From NCBI RefSeq assembly GCF_947494555.1, contig NZ_CANLVF010000008.1, forward strand, positions 1-64,000: a DNA stretch of 64,000 bases. The letters run 5' to 3'. Below the pieces are notes generated by a model. That model had not been told where the DNA came from. It did no database searches and saw nothing but the letters and a program-made list of their open reading frames with translations. Source of the stretch: an uncultured Roseibium sp. GTDB taxonomy: Bacteria > Pseudomonadota > Alphaproteobacteria > Rhizobiales > Stappiaceae. Shown here one piece after another: positions 25,501 to 34,363 of this stretch. Every line of letters begins with the position of its first letter. Position 1 is the first letter of the stretch. The position numbers and the translations under genes are program-made.

Positions 25501-27053
25501 AAGCGCTCACGCTAACCCCTGGCCTGGTGACGCTCGCCGATCTGGAACGGATCTATCGCGAAGAAGCAGCTGTGCGCGTTGATCGCGCCGCTGAGCCCGC
25601 CATCCGGCAGGCCGCCGAACGGGTTGCAAAGGCAGCTCAGGGCAGCGATGCCGTCTACGGCGTCAACACCGGCTTCGGCAAACTTGCAAGCGTCAAGATC
25701 GCCGCTGATGACACGGAAACCCTCCAGCGAAACCTGATCCTGTCTCACTGCTGCGGGGTTGGTGAACCACTCGACAGCAGCACGACCCGTCTGATGATGG
25801 GCCTGAAACTTCTGTCGCTGGGGCGCGGGGCCTCCGGCGTACGGCTTAAGGTTCTGCAGCTGATAGAAGCCTGCTTGGATAAAGGCGTCACGCCCGTCAT
25901 TCCGTCGCAAGGGTCGGTCGGGGCTTCCGGTGATCTTGCGCCGCTTGCCCATATGACGGCTGTGCTGATCGGCGAAGGCGAAGCAATCTTCGAGGGCAAC
26001 CGAATTGGGGGTGCAGAAGCGCTCGCAAAAGCCGGTCTTGAGCCGATCGTGCTCGGCCCGAAGGAAGGCCTTGGCCTGATCAACGGCACACAATTCTCGA
26101 CCGCGTGTGCGCTTGTCGGATTGTTTGATGCCTGGCGGCTGGCGGAGGCAACGCTCGTCACGGCCAGCTTGTCGACCGATGCCATCATGGGTTCGACCGC
26201 CCCGCTTCTTGCCGGCATCCACGAGCTGCGCGGTCATCGTGGCCAGATTGAAGTCGCCCGGATCATGCGGGACATCATGACAGGGTCCCAGATCAGGGAA
26301 AGCCATCGCGAAGGAGATACGCGCGTTCAGGATCCCTATTGCATCCGCTGCCAGCCGCAGGTTGCCGGTGCGTGTGTTGATCTCTTGCGCATGGCCGCAA
26401 CAACGCTGGAGATCGAAGCCAACGCGGCGACCGACAATCCGCTCGTGCTCGTCGATGTCGACCGGATTGTGTCAGGCGGAAATTTTCATGCTGAACCTGT
26501 CGCCTTTGCCGCCGACCAGATCGCACTCGCTGTCGCCGAACTTGGCGCTATTTCCCAGCGCCGCATCGCGCTGATGGTCGACCCGACGCTCTCGTTCGAT
26601 CTGCCGCCGTTCCTAGCCAAGGATCCCGGTCTCAATTCGGGTATGATGATCGCGGAGGTCACGACAGCAGCGCTCATGAGCGAGAACAAGCACTTGGCCA
26701 ATCCCTGCTCGACAGACTCCACACCGACGAGCGCCAATCAGGAAGACCATGTGTCCATGGCGGCTCATGGTGCCCGCCGTCTTCACCGGATGACCGCCAA
26801 CCTCTCGCATATTCTCGGTGTCGAACTTCTATGCGCCATCGCCGGCATAGAACACCGGTCACCTCTGAAAACCAGTCCTGCGCTCCAGTCCGTTATCGCG
26901 AGATTACGCGAGGAAGTGCCCGCGCTTGAAGAAGACCGCTATCTGGCACCCGACCTTGAAACCGCAGCAGACCTGGTCCGCTCAAGGGTTCTTGTGTCGG
27001 TTCTGTCGAACGAGCACATGATCAAACTGGGGGCAGCCGATGCAGCCGGTTGA
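25497..27053 (+). CDS. hutH: Histidine ammonia-lyase
   Basis: A 518-residue enzyme that removes ammonia from L-histidine to give urocanate. The MIO prosthetic group would form from Ala143-Ser144-Gly145 in VGASGDLAPLAH. Other family marks are VNTGFGKLA, NGTQFSTA, QDPYCIRCQPQV and NKHLANPCSTDS-like segments. The ATG at 25497 overlaps the hutI stop; a longer in-frame extension lies wholly inside hutI and is ignored. The 3' end overlaps hutG by 14 bases. Confidence 0.94.
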   Translation: MKALTLTPGLVTLADLERIYREEAAVRVDRAAEPAIRQAAERVAKAAQGSDAVYGVNTGFGKLASVKIAADDTETLQRNLILSHCCGVGEPLDSSTTRLMMGLKLLSLGRGASGVRLKVLQLIEACLDKGVTPVIPSQGSVGASGDLAPLAHMTAVLIGEGEAIFEGNRIGGAEALAKAGLEPIVLGPKEGLGLINGTQFSTACALVGLFDAWRLAEATLVTASLSTDAIMGSTAPLLAGIHELRGHRGQIEVARIMRDIMTGSQIRESHREGDTRVQDPYCIRCQPQVAGACVDLLRMAATTLEIEANAATDNPLVLVDVDRIVSGGNFHAEPVAFAADQIALAVAELGAISQRRIALMVDPTLSFDLPPFLAKDPGLNSGMMIAEVTTAALMSENKHLANPCSTDSTPTSANQEDHVSMAAHGARRLHRMTANLSHILGVELLCAIAGIEHRSPLKTSPALQSVIARLREEVPALEEDRYLAPDLETAADLVRSRVLVSVLSNEHMIKLGAADAAG

Positions 27054-27867
27054 GGTTATAAGAGGAGACGGCCCCGTTGTTCTGGGTCTTCCACATTCAG
27101 GCACCTTCGTGCCGGACGAGGTCTGGCAACAGCTTAACCCGCTCGGACAAAAGCTTACCGATACGGACTGGCATGTCGACCGGCTCTATTCCGGTCTTCT
27201 GCCTGGCGCAACGATAGTCAGCGCCAACTTCCACCGCTACGTGATCGACGCCAACCGCGATCCGGAAGGCATAAGCCTTTACCCCGGCCAGAACACGACC
27301 ACGTTGTGCCCGACGACCGACTTTGATGGCACGCCGATTTACCGCGAAGACGCAGCACCGGACAAAGCGGAAATCGAAGCGCGCCGGATTGCCTGGCACG
27401 CGCCGTATCACGCGGCGCTGGAAGCGGAACTGAACCGGGTCAGGGCAAAGCACGGCATTGCCATTCTCTATGACTGTCATTCGATCCGCTCTGTCGTACC
27501 GTTCCTCTTCGAAGGCACGCTGCCCGACTTCAATGTGGGCACCAACAACGGGGCGACCTGCGCACCGGAGATCGAAGCGGCGGTCTATGGTCATGTTCAA
27601 GACACCAAAGGGTACTCCTCAGTTCTGAACGGCCGCTTCAAGGGTGGCTGGACAACACGGAATTATGGGCGTCCCAGTGAGGGTTTTCATGCCATCCAGA
27701 TGGAACTTGCCCAACGGACGCACCTGGTTTCCGAAGACCAGCCCTTTGACTACGACGAGCGCAAGGCGCAGCGCCTGCGCGGCCATTTACAGACCATTTT
27801 AAGAGCGCTTGTATCTTTGGCGCCGGCACTTGAAGAAAAACAAGAAGATCGAGGGAACGCATCATGA
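27040..27867 (+). CDS. hutG: N-formylglutamate deformylase
   Basis: A 275-residue zinc-dependent amidohydrolase that splits N-formyl-L-glutamate into glutamate and formate, the last step of the pathway. Family motifs are LGLPHSGTFVP near the N-terminus, DTDWHVDRLY, ANRDPEG, YDCHSIRS and MELAQRTHL. It belongs to the FGase family and not to the arginase-like HutG of enteric bacteria. It overlaps hutH at its start and hutU at its end (ATGA). The formate produced connects this operon functionally to the formate dehydrogenase genes later in the window. Confidence 0.92.
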   Translation: MQPVEVIRGDGPVVLGLPHSGTFVPDEVWQQLNPLGQKLTDTDWHVDRLYSGLLPGATIVSANFHRYVIDANRDPEGISLYPGQNTTTLCPTTDFDGTPIYREDAAPDKAEIEARRIAWHAPYHAALEAELNRVRAKHGIAILYDCHSIRSVVPFLFEGTLPDFNVGTNNGATCAPEIEAAVYGHVQDTKGYSSVLNGRFKGGWTTRNYGRPSEGFHAIQMELAQRTHLVSEDQPFDYDERKAQRLRGHLQTILRALVSLAPALEEKQEDRGNAS

Positions 27868-29537
27868 ATGATCGCCGTCACAATGCCCGCGACGTCTATC
27901 CGCCGACCGGTCCGGAGCTGAACGCCAAGTCCTGGGTAACCGAAGCGCCGCTGCGCATGCTCATGAACAACCTCCATCCCGATGTTGCTGAAAACCCGCA
28001 TGAGCTTGTGGTCTATGGAGGGATCGGCCGTGCCGCGCGCACCTGGGACGACTTCGACCGGATTGTCTCAGGTCTGAAACAACTGAATGAAGACGAAACA
28101 CTGCTCGTTCAGTCCGGCAAACCGGTAGGCATCTTCAAAACGCACAAGGATGCGCCGCGCGTTCTCATCGCCAACTCGAATCTCGTTCCAAACTGGGCAA
28201 ACTGGGATCACTTCCATGAGCTCGACAAGAAAGGTCTGGCCATGTACGGCCAGATGACGGCCGGTTCCTGGATCTATATCGGCACCCAGGGCATCGTTCA
28301 GGGCACCTACGAAACCTTCATGGAGGCCGGCCGCCAGCATTATGGCGGGAGCCTCAAGGGGCGCTGGATCCTGACCGGCGGGCTCGGGGGGATGGGAGGT
28401 GCACAACCCCTTGCTGCCGTCATGGCGGGCGCTTGCTGTCTCGCCGTTGAGTGTGACGAAAAGAGCGCCGATTTCCGACTGCGCACCCGTTACGTCGATG
28501 AGAAAACACATTCTCTAGATGAGGCACTAGTGCTGATCGACCGCTGGACGAAGGCAGGTGAAGCGAAGTCCGTCGCCCTGATCGGCAATGCCGCCGATGT
28601 TTTCCCTGAATTGGTCAGGCGTGGCGTCAAACCGGACATCGTTACCGATCAGACCTCCGCGCACGACCCCATCAACGGCTACCTGCCACAAGGCTGGACC
28701 GTGGCCGAATGGCGGGCAAAGGCGGAGACCGATCCGAAGGCAGTGGAGAAAGCCGCGCGCGCGTCCATGAAAGTCCATGTCGCCGCCATGGTCGATTTCT
28801 GGAACCAGGGTGTGCCGACACTGGATTATGGCAACAACATCCGTCAGGTCGCGCTTGAGGAAGGTCTGGAAAATGCATTCGCATTTCCCGGCTTTGTGCC
28901 TGCCTATATTCGCCCCCTGTTCTGCCGGGGCATCGGACCCTTCCGCTGGTGCGCGCTCTCCGGCGACCCGGAAGACATCTACAAGACCGACGCCAAGGTG
29001 AAGGAGATGATTCCGGATGATCCGCACCTTCACAACTGGCTCGACATGGCACGGGAGCGCATCTCTTTCCAGGGCCTGCCCGCGAGGATCTGCTGGGTCG
29101 GCCTGGGCCAGCGCCACCGTCTCGGCCTGGCCTTCAACGAAATGGTCCGTTCGGGCGAGCTGAAGGCACCCGTTGTTATCGGACGCGATCATTTGGACTC
29201 CGGCTCGGTGGCATCGCCAAACCGGGAAACGGAATCCATGAAGGATGGATCGGACGCTGTGTCCGACTGGCCGTTGCTCAACGCCCTGCTTAACACCGCT
29301 TCCGGGGCGACCTGGGTGTCGCTGCACCATGGCGGCGGTGTCGGCATGGGATTTTCACAGCATTCCGGCATGGTCATCTGCTGTGACGGCAGCGAAGATG
29401 CCGACAGACGGATTGCACGCGTCCTTTGGAACGACCCGGCCACCGGCGTCATGCGCCACGCCGACGCCGGATACGAGATCGCGCTTGAATGCGCGAAAGA
29501 ACAGGGGCTGAACCTGCCGGGCATTCTGGAGGAATAA
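27864..29537 (+). CDS. hutU: Urocanate hydratase
   Basis: A 557-residue NAD-containing enzyme that hydrates urocanate to imidazolone-5-propionate. Length is normal and the strongly conserved blocks are present: MLMNNLHPDVAENP, GGIGRAARTW, VQSGKPVGIFKTH, GGLGGMGGAQPLA and, near the C-terminus, DHLDSGSVASPNRETE and HHGGGVGMGFSQH. It is the fourth gene of hutIHGU. A TRAP transporter gene follows 50 bases downstream on the same strand and may be read with it. Confidence 0.95.
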   Translation: MNDRRHNARDVYPPTGPELNAKSWVTEAPLRMLMNNLHPDVAENPHELVVYGGIGRAARTWDDFDRIVSGLKQLNEDETLLVQSGKPVGIFKTHKDAPRVLIANSNLVPNWANWDHFHELDKKGLAMYGQMTAGSWIYIGTQGIVQGTYETFMEAGRQHYGGSLKGRWILTGGLGGMGGAQPLAAVMAGACCLAVECDEKSADFRLRTRYVDEKTHSLDEALVLIDRWTKAGEAKSVALIGNAADVFPELVRRGVKPDIVTDQTSAHDPINGYLPQGWTVAEWRAKAETDPKAVEKAARASMKVHVAAMVDFWNQGVPTLDYGNNIRQVALEEGLENAFAFPGFVPAYIRPLFCRGIGPFRWCALSGDPEDIYKTDAKVKEMIPDDPHLHNWLDMARERISFQGLPARICWVGLGQRHRLGLAFNEMVRSGELKAPVVIGRDHLDSGSVASPNRETESMKDGSDAVSDWPLLNALLNTASGATWVSLHHGGGVGMGFSQHSGMVICCDGSEDADRRIARVLWNDPATGVMRHADAGYEIALECAKEQGLNLPGILEE

Positions 29538-29587
29538 CAACCACGGCGGGACACTCCACACCCAAATTCGAACAGAGGGGTAAAACC

Positions 29588-30685
29588 ATGAAAAGACGTG
29601 ATTTTCTAAAAGCCGGTGCGGCCGGAACCGCAGCTGTCACGGCTGCCACACTGGCATCGCCAGCCATTGCCCAGGACATTCGTCAATGGCGCATGGTCAC
29701 CGCCTGGCCGAAAAACCTTCCAGGACCGGGCGTTGCCGCCCAGATGCTGGCTGATCGCATCACTGCGCTGTCCGGCGGACGTATCGAGGTCAAGTTGTTC
29801 GCGGCCGGAGAGATCGTTCCAGGCAATGGCGTCTTCGATGCTGTCGGCCAGGGCACGGCCGAGCTTTATCACGCCGTTCCCGCCTACTGGGGGTCCAAGT
29901 CCAAAGGGATCCTGCTCTTCGGTTCGCAACCCTTTGGCCTGACGGCACCGGAACAGGCCGGTTGGCTGATCCACGGCGGCGGGCAGCCGCTCTATGACGA
30001 AATCTATGCCCGCTTTAACCTGAAGCCGTTCCTTTGCGGCAATTCAGGCCCGCAATGGGCAGGGTGGTTCCGGACGGAAATCAACAGCGTCGACGACCTG
30101 AAGGGACTGAAGTTCCGCTCCACCGGCCTTGCATCCGAGATGTGTTCCAAGCTCGGCATGGCAGTGCAGGCGATGAGCGGTCCGGCAATGTTCCAGGCAC
30201 TCCAGTCCGGCGCGCTCGATGCCGGCGAATTCATCGGCCCCTGGACAGACAGCGCGCTCGGCTATTACCAGATTGCCAAGAACTACTACTGGCCCGGCGT
30301 CGGCGAGCCGTCCTCCGCCGAAGAATGTGCGGTCAATCTTGAGGCCTACAACGATCTTCCGGATGACCTCAAGGCAGCCGTGTCACACGCCTGTGCCAGC
30401 CTCTACAATGACGTTCTCACCGAATACAACACCAAGCACGCTCAGGCTTTGACGCAACTTGTCAACGAACACGATGTCATGGTGCGCAAACTGCCGGACG
30501 AGGTCATTGTCGCAATGGGCAATGCCGCGGGAGAAGTCATTGCGGACCTGCGCGCAAGCGATGACGAACTGGTCAAGCGCATCACGGAAAGCTTCCTCGC
30601 CTACCGGACCTTGATGCACGAATACATGCCCTACGCCGACAACGGGCAGATGAACGCCCGCCTGCTCGATTACAAATACGACTAG
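29588..30685 (+). CDS. dctP: TRAP transporter substrate-binding protein (TakP-like)
   Basis: A 365-residue periplasmic protein of the DctP family. The N-terminus MKRRDFLKAGAAGTAAV has a twin-arginine motif, with cleavage near SPAIAQ. The ligand region includes WAGWFRTEINSVDDLKGLKFR; the Arg in this motif usually binds the carboxylate of an acid substrate. From memory it is closest to TakP, an alpha-keto acid binding protein. The ATG at 29588 has AGAGGGG upstream. Its place directly after hutU suggests uptake of histidine, urocanate or a related carboxylate, which is inference. A large hairpin separates it from the membrane subunits. Confidence 0.88.
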   Translation: MKRRDFLKAGAAGTAAVTAATLASPAIAQDIRQWRMVTAWPKNLPGPGVAAQMLADRITALSGGRIEVKLFAAGEIVPGNGVFDAVGQGTAELYHAVPAYWGSKSKGILLFGSQPFGLTAPEQAGWLIHGGGQPLYDEIYARFNLKPFLCGNSGPQWAGWFRTEINSVDDLKGLKFRSTGLASEMCSKLGMAVQAMSGPAMFQALQSGALDAGEFIGPWTDSALGYYQIAKNYYWPGVGEPSSAEECAVNLEAYNDLPDDLKAAVSHACASLYNDVLTEYNTKHAQALTQLVNEHDVMVRKLPDEVIVAMGNAAGEVIADLRASDDELVKRITESFLAYRTLMHEYMPYADNGQMNARLLDYKYD

Positions 30686-30714
30686 GCCGCCGTACTGGCG
30701 TGAATTCTCCAAAG

Positions 30715-30744
30715 TTCCGAGGGACAGAGATTGATTCCTCGGAA
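30715..30744. repeat. Inverted repeat between dctP and dctQ
   Basis: TTCCGAGG (30715-30722) and CCTCGGAA (30737-30744) form a perfect 8-bp stem with a 14-base loop. A second short hairpin, CCCGC-TTTC-GCGGG, follows at 30765-30778. Placed just after the binding-protein gene, they may act as attenuators or mRNA stabilisers. No T-run follows. Confidence 0.55.
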
Positions 30745-30840
30745 CACCCTTCGTCATCGCTGCACCCGCTTTCGCGGGCAAAGTTTCCGGCAGGGAACCC
30801 GGTAGACACAAACCTCACGCGAACAATGAGCTCCGCGGAA

Positions 30841-30882
30841 TACTGGATCCCGGATCGTCACTACGCTCCGTCCGGGATGACA
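30841..30882. repeat. Palindromic intergenic repeat of a type seen in alphaproteobacteria
   Basis: ATCCCGGA (30847-30854) and TCCGGGAT (30871-30878) form a perfect 8-bp stem. The arms, ending in TGGATCCCGGATC and GTCCGGGATGACA, resemble from memory a dispersed intergenic palindrome found in many alphaproteobacterial genomes. I found no second copy in this window. Confidence 0.55.
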
Positions 30883-30916
30883 AGTTGGCGAAATTCTGAT
30901 TCAAATTGAGTCTGAC

Positions 30917-31441
30917 ATGGGGGCAGGATCAACCGCAATGGAACGACTCGCGGACGTGCTGGAGCGCGTCAATTCAGTCATCGGCAACACGCTGTGCTGG
31001 GCGGCGCTTGCCATGCTGCTCCTGCAGTTCGTGATCGTGCTCCTGCGCTATGTTTTCGGCTACAGCTATATTTTTCTGGATGAGGGCGTACTCTATTTCC
31101 ATGCCGCGCTGTTCATGCTCGGTGCCGGCTATACGTTTCTCGTCAACGCCCATGTCAGGGTCGACATTTTCTACGCCAAGTGTTCTGAACGCACGCAGGC
31201 CTGGATCGATCTCTTCGGGCACCTTTTCCTGCTTACGCCTGCCCTCGTCGTCCTGATCTGGTTCTCGTGGCCCTATGTACGTGGAAGCTGGGCCATACTG
31301 GAAGGCCCGATTTCCGTTGGGGGCATTCCGGCTTCCTATCTGCTCAAGACGCTGATCCCGTCCTACTGCGTCCTGCTGCTGATCCAGGGCGTTGCGGCAT
31401 TCCTGCGCGATGTTCTTAAGCTGCGAGGCACCGGCGCATGA
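30917..31441 (+). CDS. dctQ: TRAP transporter small membrane subunit
   Basis: A 174-residue integral membrane protein with four predicted helices, typical of DctQ. Recognisable features are VIVLLRYVFGYSYIFLDEG in helix 1-2 and AHVRVDIFYAKCSERTQAWID between helices 2 and 3. It pairs with the large subunit DctM. The start is uncertain: ATG 30917 lacks a clear ribosome site, and ATG 30938 with GGGGCAGGA upstream would remove seven residues. It overlaps dctM by 4 bases (ATGA). Confidence 0.85.
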   Translation: MGAGSTAMERLADVLERVNSVIGNTLCWAALAMLLLQFVIVLLRYVFGYSYIFLDEGVLYFHAALFMLGAGYTFLVNAHVRVDIFYAKCSERTQAWIDLFGHLFLLTPALVVLIWFSWPYVRGSWAILEGPISVGGIPASYLLKTLIPSYCVLLLIQGVAAFLRDVLKLRGTGA

Positions 31442-32988
31442 GTCTTCCGCTCGATCTCATCATGTTCGGCGCGCTCATCGCGTTCATCCTCCTGGGCTAT
31501 CCCGTCGCCTTCACGATTGCCGGTGTTGCCACGGGTTTTGCGCTTCTTGGCTGGATGCTGGGTGATTTCAACATCCAGCTGATGGGTGCCATGGGCCAAC
31601 GGTTTTTCGGCGTTCTCATCAATCCGGTCCTGACAGCGATCCCGCTCTTTGTGCTGATGGGTGTCATCCTGGAAAAGAGCCGGATCGCGGAAGACCTGCT
31701 TGAAACCATGGGGCGCCTTTTCGGGCGCATGAATGGCGGCCTCGGCGTCTCTGTCGTTCTCGTAGGCGCACTCCTGGCGGCTTCGACCGGTATTGTCGGT
31801 GCAACGGTGGTCGCCATGGGCCTCATCGCCCTGCCGACAATGTTGCGTAACGGCTATGATCCCAAGCTCGCTTCGGGAATGGTCTGCACGGCCGGTACCC
31901 TCGGCCAGATCATACCGCCCTCGACCCTGCTCATCATCCTGGCCGACGTCATGTCAAACGCCTTCCAGCAGGCGCAGTATGCGCAGGGCAAATTCACCAT
32001 CGAAACCATTTCCGTCGGCCAGACCTTTGCCGCAGCCATGGTCCCCGGCTTGCTGCTGGTCGTTGTCTATTGCGTCTACATCCTCGCGCGCGCAAGGCTT
32101 TTTCCAAGCGATGCACCGGCCATGCGCGAGAACATCGAAAAACCGTCCACGCAGGAAATTGCCGCTGCAATTGTTCCCCCGATCCTTCTGATCATAGCCG
32201 TGCTCGGGTCTATTCTGGGTGGAATTGCTTCTCCCAATGAGGCCGCCTCAGTCGGGGCGATTGGCGCCATATTGCTGGCGGGCCGCCGTCTTGGTGTCTC
32301 CACAAGGCTGATCGTTCTCGCGACGCTTGCCTTGCTTGTGCTGGCGGTTGCCGCGACGGCGCTGCCTGTCCGTCTGCAGCGCTCCGATGTGACGATCGTC
32401 GGTTATCTGCTGGCTGGTCTTTATGCTGGTCTCGCAATCTTCGCACTCGGCGTTGTCCTGCGCATCCTGGTCGCGGCCTTTGGCGACGGACTATTGAAGG
32501 CATCGCTTCTGTCGACCCTCACCGTGACTTCCATGATCTTCGCAACCATCCTGATGGCCAGTTTCTTCTCGCTGGTCTTTGTCGGTCTCGGCGGCGAGGA
32601 CAGGGTCCATGCGATCCTCAACGAAATGCCCGGCGGTGCGACAGGTGCTTTGATTTTTGCAATGCTGTTCGTCTTCGTGCTTGGCTTCTTTCTCGATTTC
32701 GTCGAGATCTCGGTAATCCTGTTGCCCGTGCTGATTCCGCCGCTCATTCTGATGGGCATCGACCCGATCTGGCTGACGGTCCTGATCGCGATCAACCTTC
32801 AGACATCTTTCCTGACGCCACCTTTCGGCTTTTCGCTTTTTTACCTGCGTGGGGCGGCGCCCAAGGAAATCACAACCGGTCAGATTTATCGCGGTGTCGT
32901 TCCGTTTATCCTCCTGCAGATGGTCGCGGTCGCAATCCTGTGGTTGTTTCCAATCCTGGCAACGTGGTTGCCGCGCTCGCTTTATTGA
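31438..32988 (+). CDS. dctM: TRAP transporter large membrane subunit
   Basis: A 516-residue permease with about 12-14 helices, longer than the usual about 425 residues because of an inserted segment (about residues 265-365) that itself contains hydrophobic stretches. DctM landmarks are ASTGIVGATVVAMGLIALP, IIPPSTLLIILADVMSNAF and NLQTSFLTPPFGFSLFYL. Such enlarged DctM proteins occur in TakM-like systems for keto or related acids. The last codons overlap by 7 bases the end of the opposing glycoside hydrolase gene. Confidence 0.9.
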   Translation: MSLPLDLIMFGALIAFILLGYPVAFTIAGVATGFALLGWMLGDFNIQLMGAMGQRFFGVLINPVLTAIPLFVLMGVILEKSRIAEDLLETMGRLFGRMNGGLGVSVVLVGALLAASTGIVGATVVAMGLIALPTMLRNGYDPKLASGMVCTAGTLGQIIPPSTLLIILADVMSNAFQQAQYAQGKFTIETISVGQTFAAAMVPGLLLVVVYCVYILARARLFPSDAPAMRENIEKPSTQEIAAAIVPPILLIIAVLGSILGGIASPNEAASVGAIGAILLAGRRLGVSTRLIVLATLALLVLAVAATALPVRLQRSDVTIVGYLLAGLYAGLAIFALGVVLRILVAAFGDGLLKASLLSTLTVTSMIFATILMASFFSLVFVGLGGEDRVHAILNEMPGGATGALIFAMLFVFVLGFFLDFVEISVILLPVLIPPLILMGIDPIWLTVLIAINLQTSFLTPPFGFSLFYLRGAAPKEITTGQIYRGVVPFILLQMVAVAILWLFPILATWLPRSLY

Positions 32989-34232
32989 GCGGGCGTCAGG
33001 GCACACAGGTGATCTCCCGGCGTGATCGCAGGCAGCAGGCTTTCAATCCCGATTGGAATGGACGGGCTTGACGCAGGCTGCTTCAATCGGCTTTTCAGCG
33101 CCAGAATCCGGTCATAGGCCGCGTTGATCTTTTCGACCAGCAGCGGGTCATCCTCGGCAGCGTCCAAAAGAATACCCGCCACCTTTTCGGGAATATCCGG
33201 ATCCGGACGTTTGTCATTGGCAAAGAGCAAGATGTCGGTTTGCGCGTGGACGGCTTTCAAAACCGCATCCTCCAGCGCAAAGTTCCTCCGGATCGCATCC
33301 ATCTGAATGTCGTCGGAAATGATGACGCCGGTAAATCCAAGATCGCTGCGCAGGATCTCTACAAGTGCGGTCTCAGAAAGCGACATGGGACGGTTCTTAT
33401 ACGTTTTCTCAAGGGTCCGGTTGATCACATGTGCCGTCATGATCAAATCAACTTTGTCCTCTGCGATCAGCTGCCGGAACGGCATCAACTCGTCCGCGCT
33501 CCATGTTCTTGAAATGTCGACCGCACCCTTGTGGCTGTCCGTCCAGCTGGAGCCGTGCCCGGGAAAGTGCTTCAGCGCCGTCAGAACACCATGATCCCTG
33601 TGTGCGGACACAAAGGCAGCCCCATAGGCTGCGACGCGTTCCGGATCGGAAGAATAAGACCGTCCCAGCCGTCCGATGATCGGGTTGCCCCGGTTGACGT
33701 CGACATCGACAACAGGACCGAGATTAAGCGTAAAACCCCAGTCGGTAAGAGCTTCAGCAAGGGTGCCATAAGCTGTCTTTGCTTTGTCAGGGCCATATCG
33801 GAGCGCCATGCGTTTCGCCGACGGTGTATCAGGAAAGCCGTGATAGCGCTTGAGACGCTGGACCTTTCCACCCTCCTGGTCAATCGCAATAAGGGGCGGC
33901 AGGTGCGCCGGGGCGGCTTCTTTCAACGCCGCGTTCATGTGCTGCACGGTCTGGCGGTTTTTCAGGTTCCGCCCGAGATAGAGGACACCGCCGATTTCAC
34001 CGGCTTCAATCTGGTCAAGAACGCGCCTGAACCCTGTTCTATCCGGCGTATTCCCAAGAAAACCGACCAGGATCATCTGGCCGATTTTGTCTTTCAGGCT
34101 GATCGTTTCCTCTTGCGCGGGATCACCATCATCATGCTGCGCCTTCACTTCTGCAAACGCGCTGGCGAAGCTGCTTGCAAAGACGAGCAACGCACAGATG
34201 ATGATTGCACTGGCCCCGCAAGGCACCTTCAT
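32982..34232 (-). CDS. Glycoside hydrolase family 3, beta-N-acetylhexosaminidase-like (NagZ-like)
   Basis: A 416-residue exported enzyme with a signal peptide (cleavage near SAFAEV, about residue 28). The GH3 catalytic fold shows IGQMILVGF, IAIDQEGGKVQRL, the conserved TALKHFPGHGSSWTDSH with the His used in acid/base catalysis, and IISDDIQMDAI with the Asp nucleophile. Classical NagZ is cytosolic and recycles peptidoglycan; the signal peptide suggests a periplasmic or secreted enzyme acting on murein fragments or N-acetylglucosaminides. It is a single-gene unit, convergent with dctM. Confidence 0.88.
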   Translation of the reverse strand: MKVPCGASAIIICALLVFASSFASAFAEVKAQHDDGDPAQEETISLKDKIGQMILVGFLGNTPDRTGFRRVLDQIEAGEIGGVLYLGRNLKNRQTVQHMNAALKEAAPAHLPPLIAIDQEGGKVQRLKRYHGFPDTPSAKRMALRYGPDKAKTAYGTLAEALTDWGFTLNLGPVVDVDVNRGNPIIGRLGRSYSSDPERVAAYGAAFVSAHRDHGVLTALKHFPGHGSSWTDSHKGAVDISRTWSADELMPFRQLIAEDKVDLIMTAHVINRTLEKTYKNRPMSLSETALVEILRSDLGFTGVIISDDIQMDAIRRNFALEDAVLKAVHAQTDILLFANDKRPDPDIPEKVAGILLDAAEDDPLLVEKINAAYDRILALKSRLKQPASSPSIPIGIESLLPAITPGDHLCALTPAQ

Positions 34233-34363
34233 GAACGCCTCCGAGCCGTCCAGCCTCTTTCAAGACTTAGATAGCGCATTGGCGCACGTTTTCTCAAACT
34301 TCGGCCAATTTTGCTCTTCATCAGGTCGAAGGGCCAGCCAATATCCGGCAGTTGACTGCCCCG

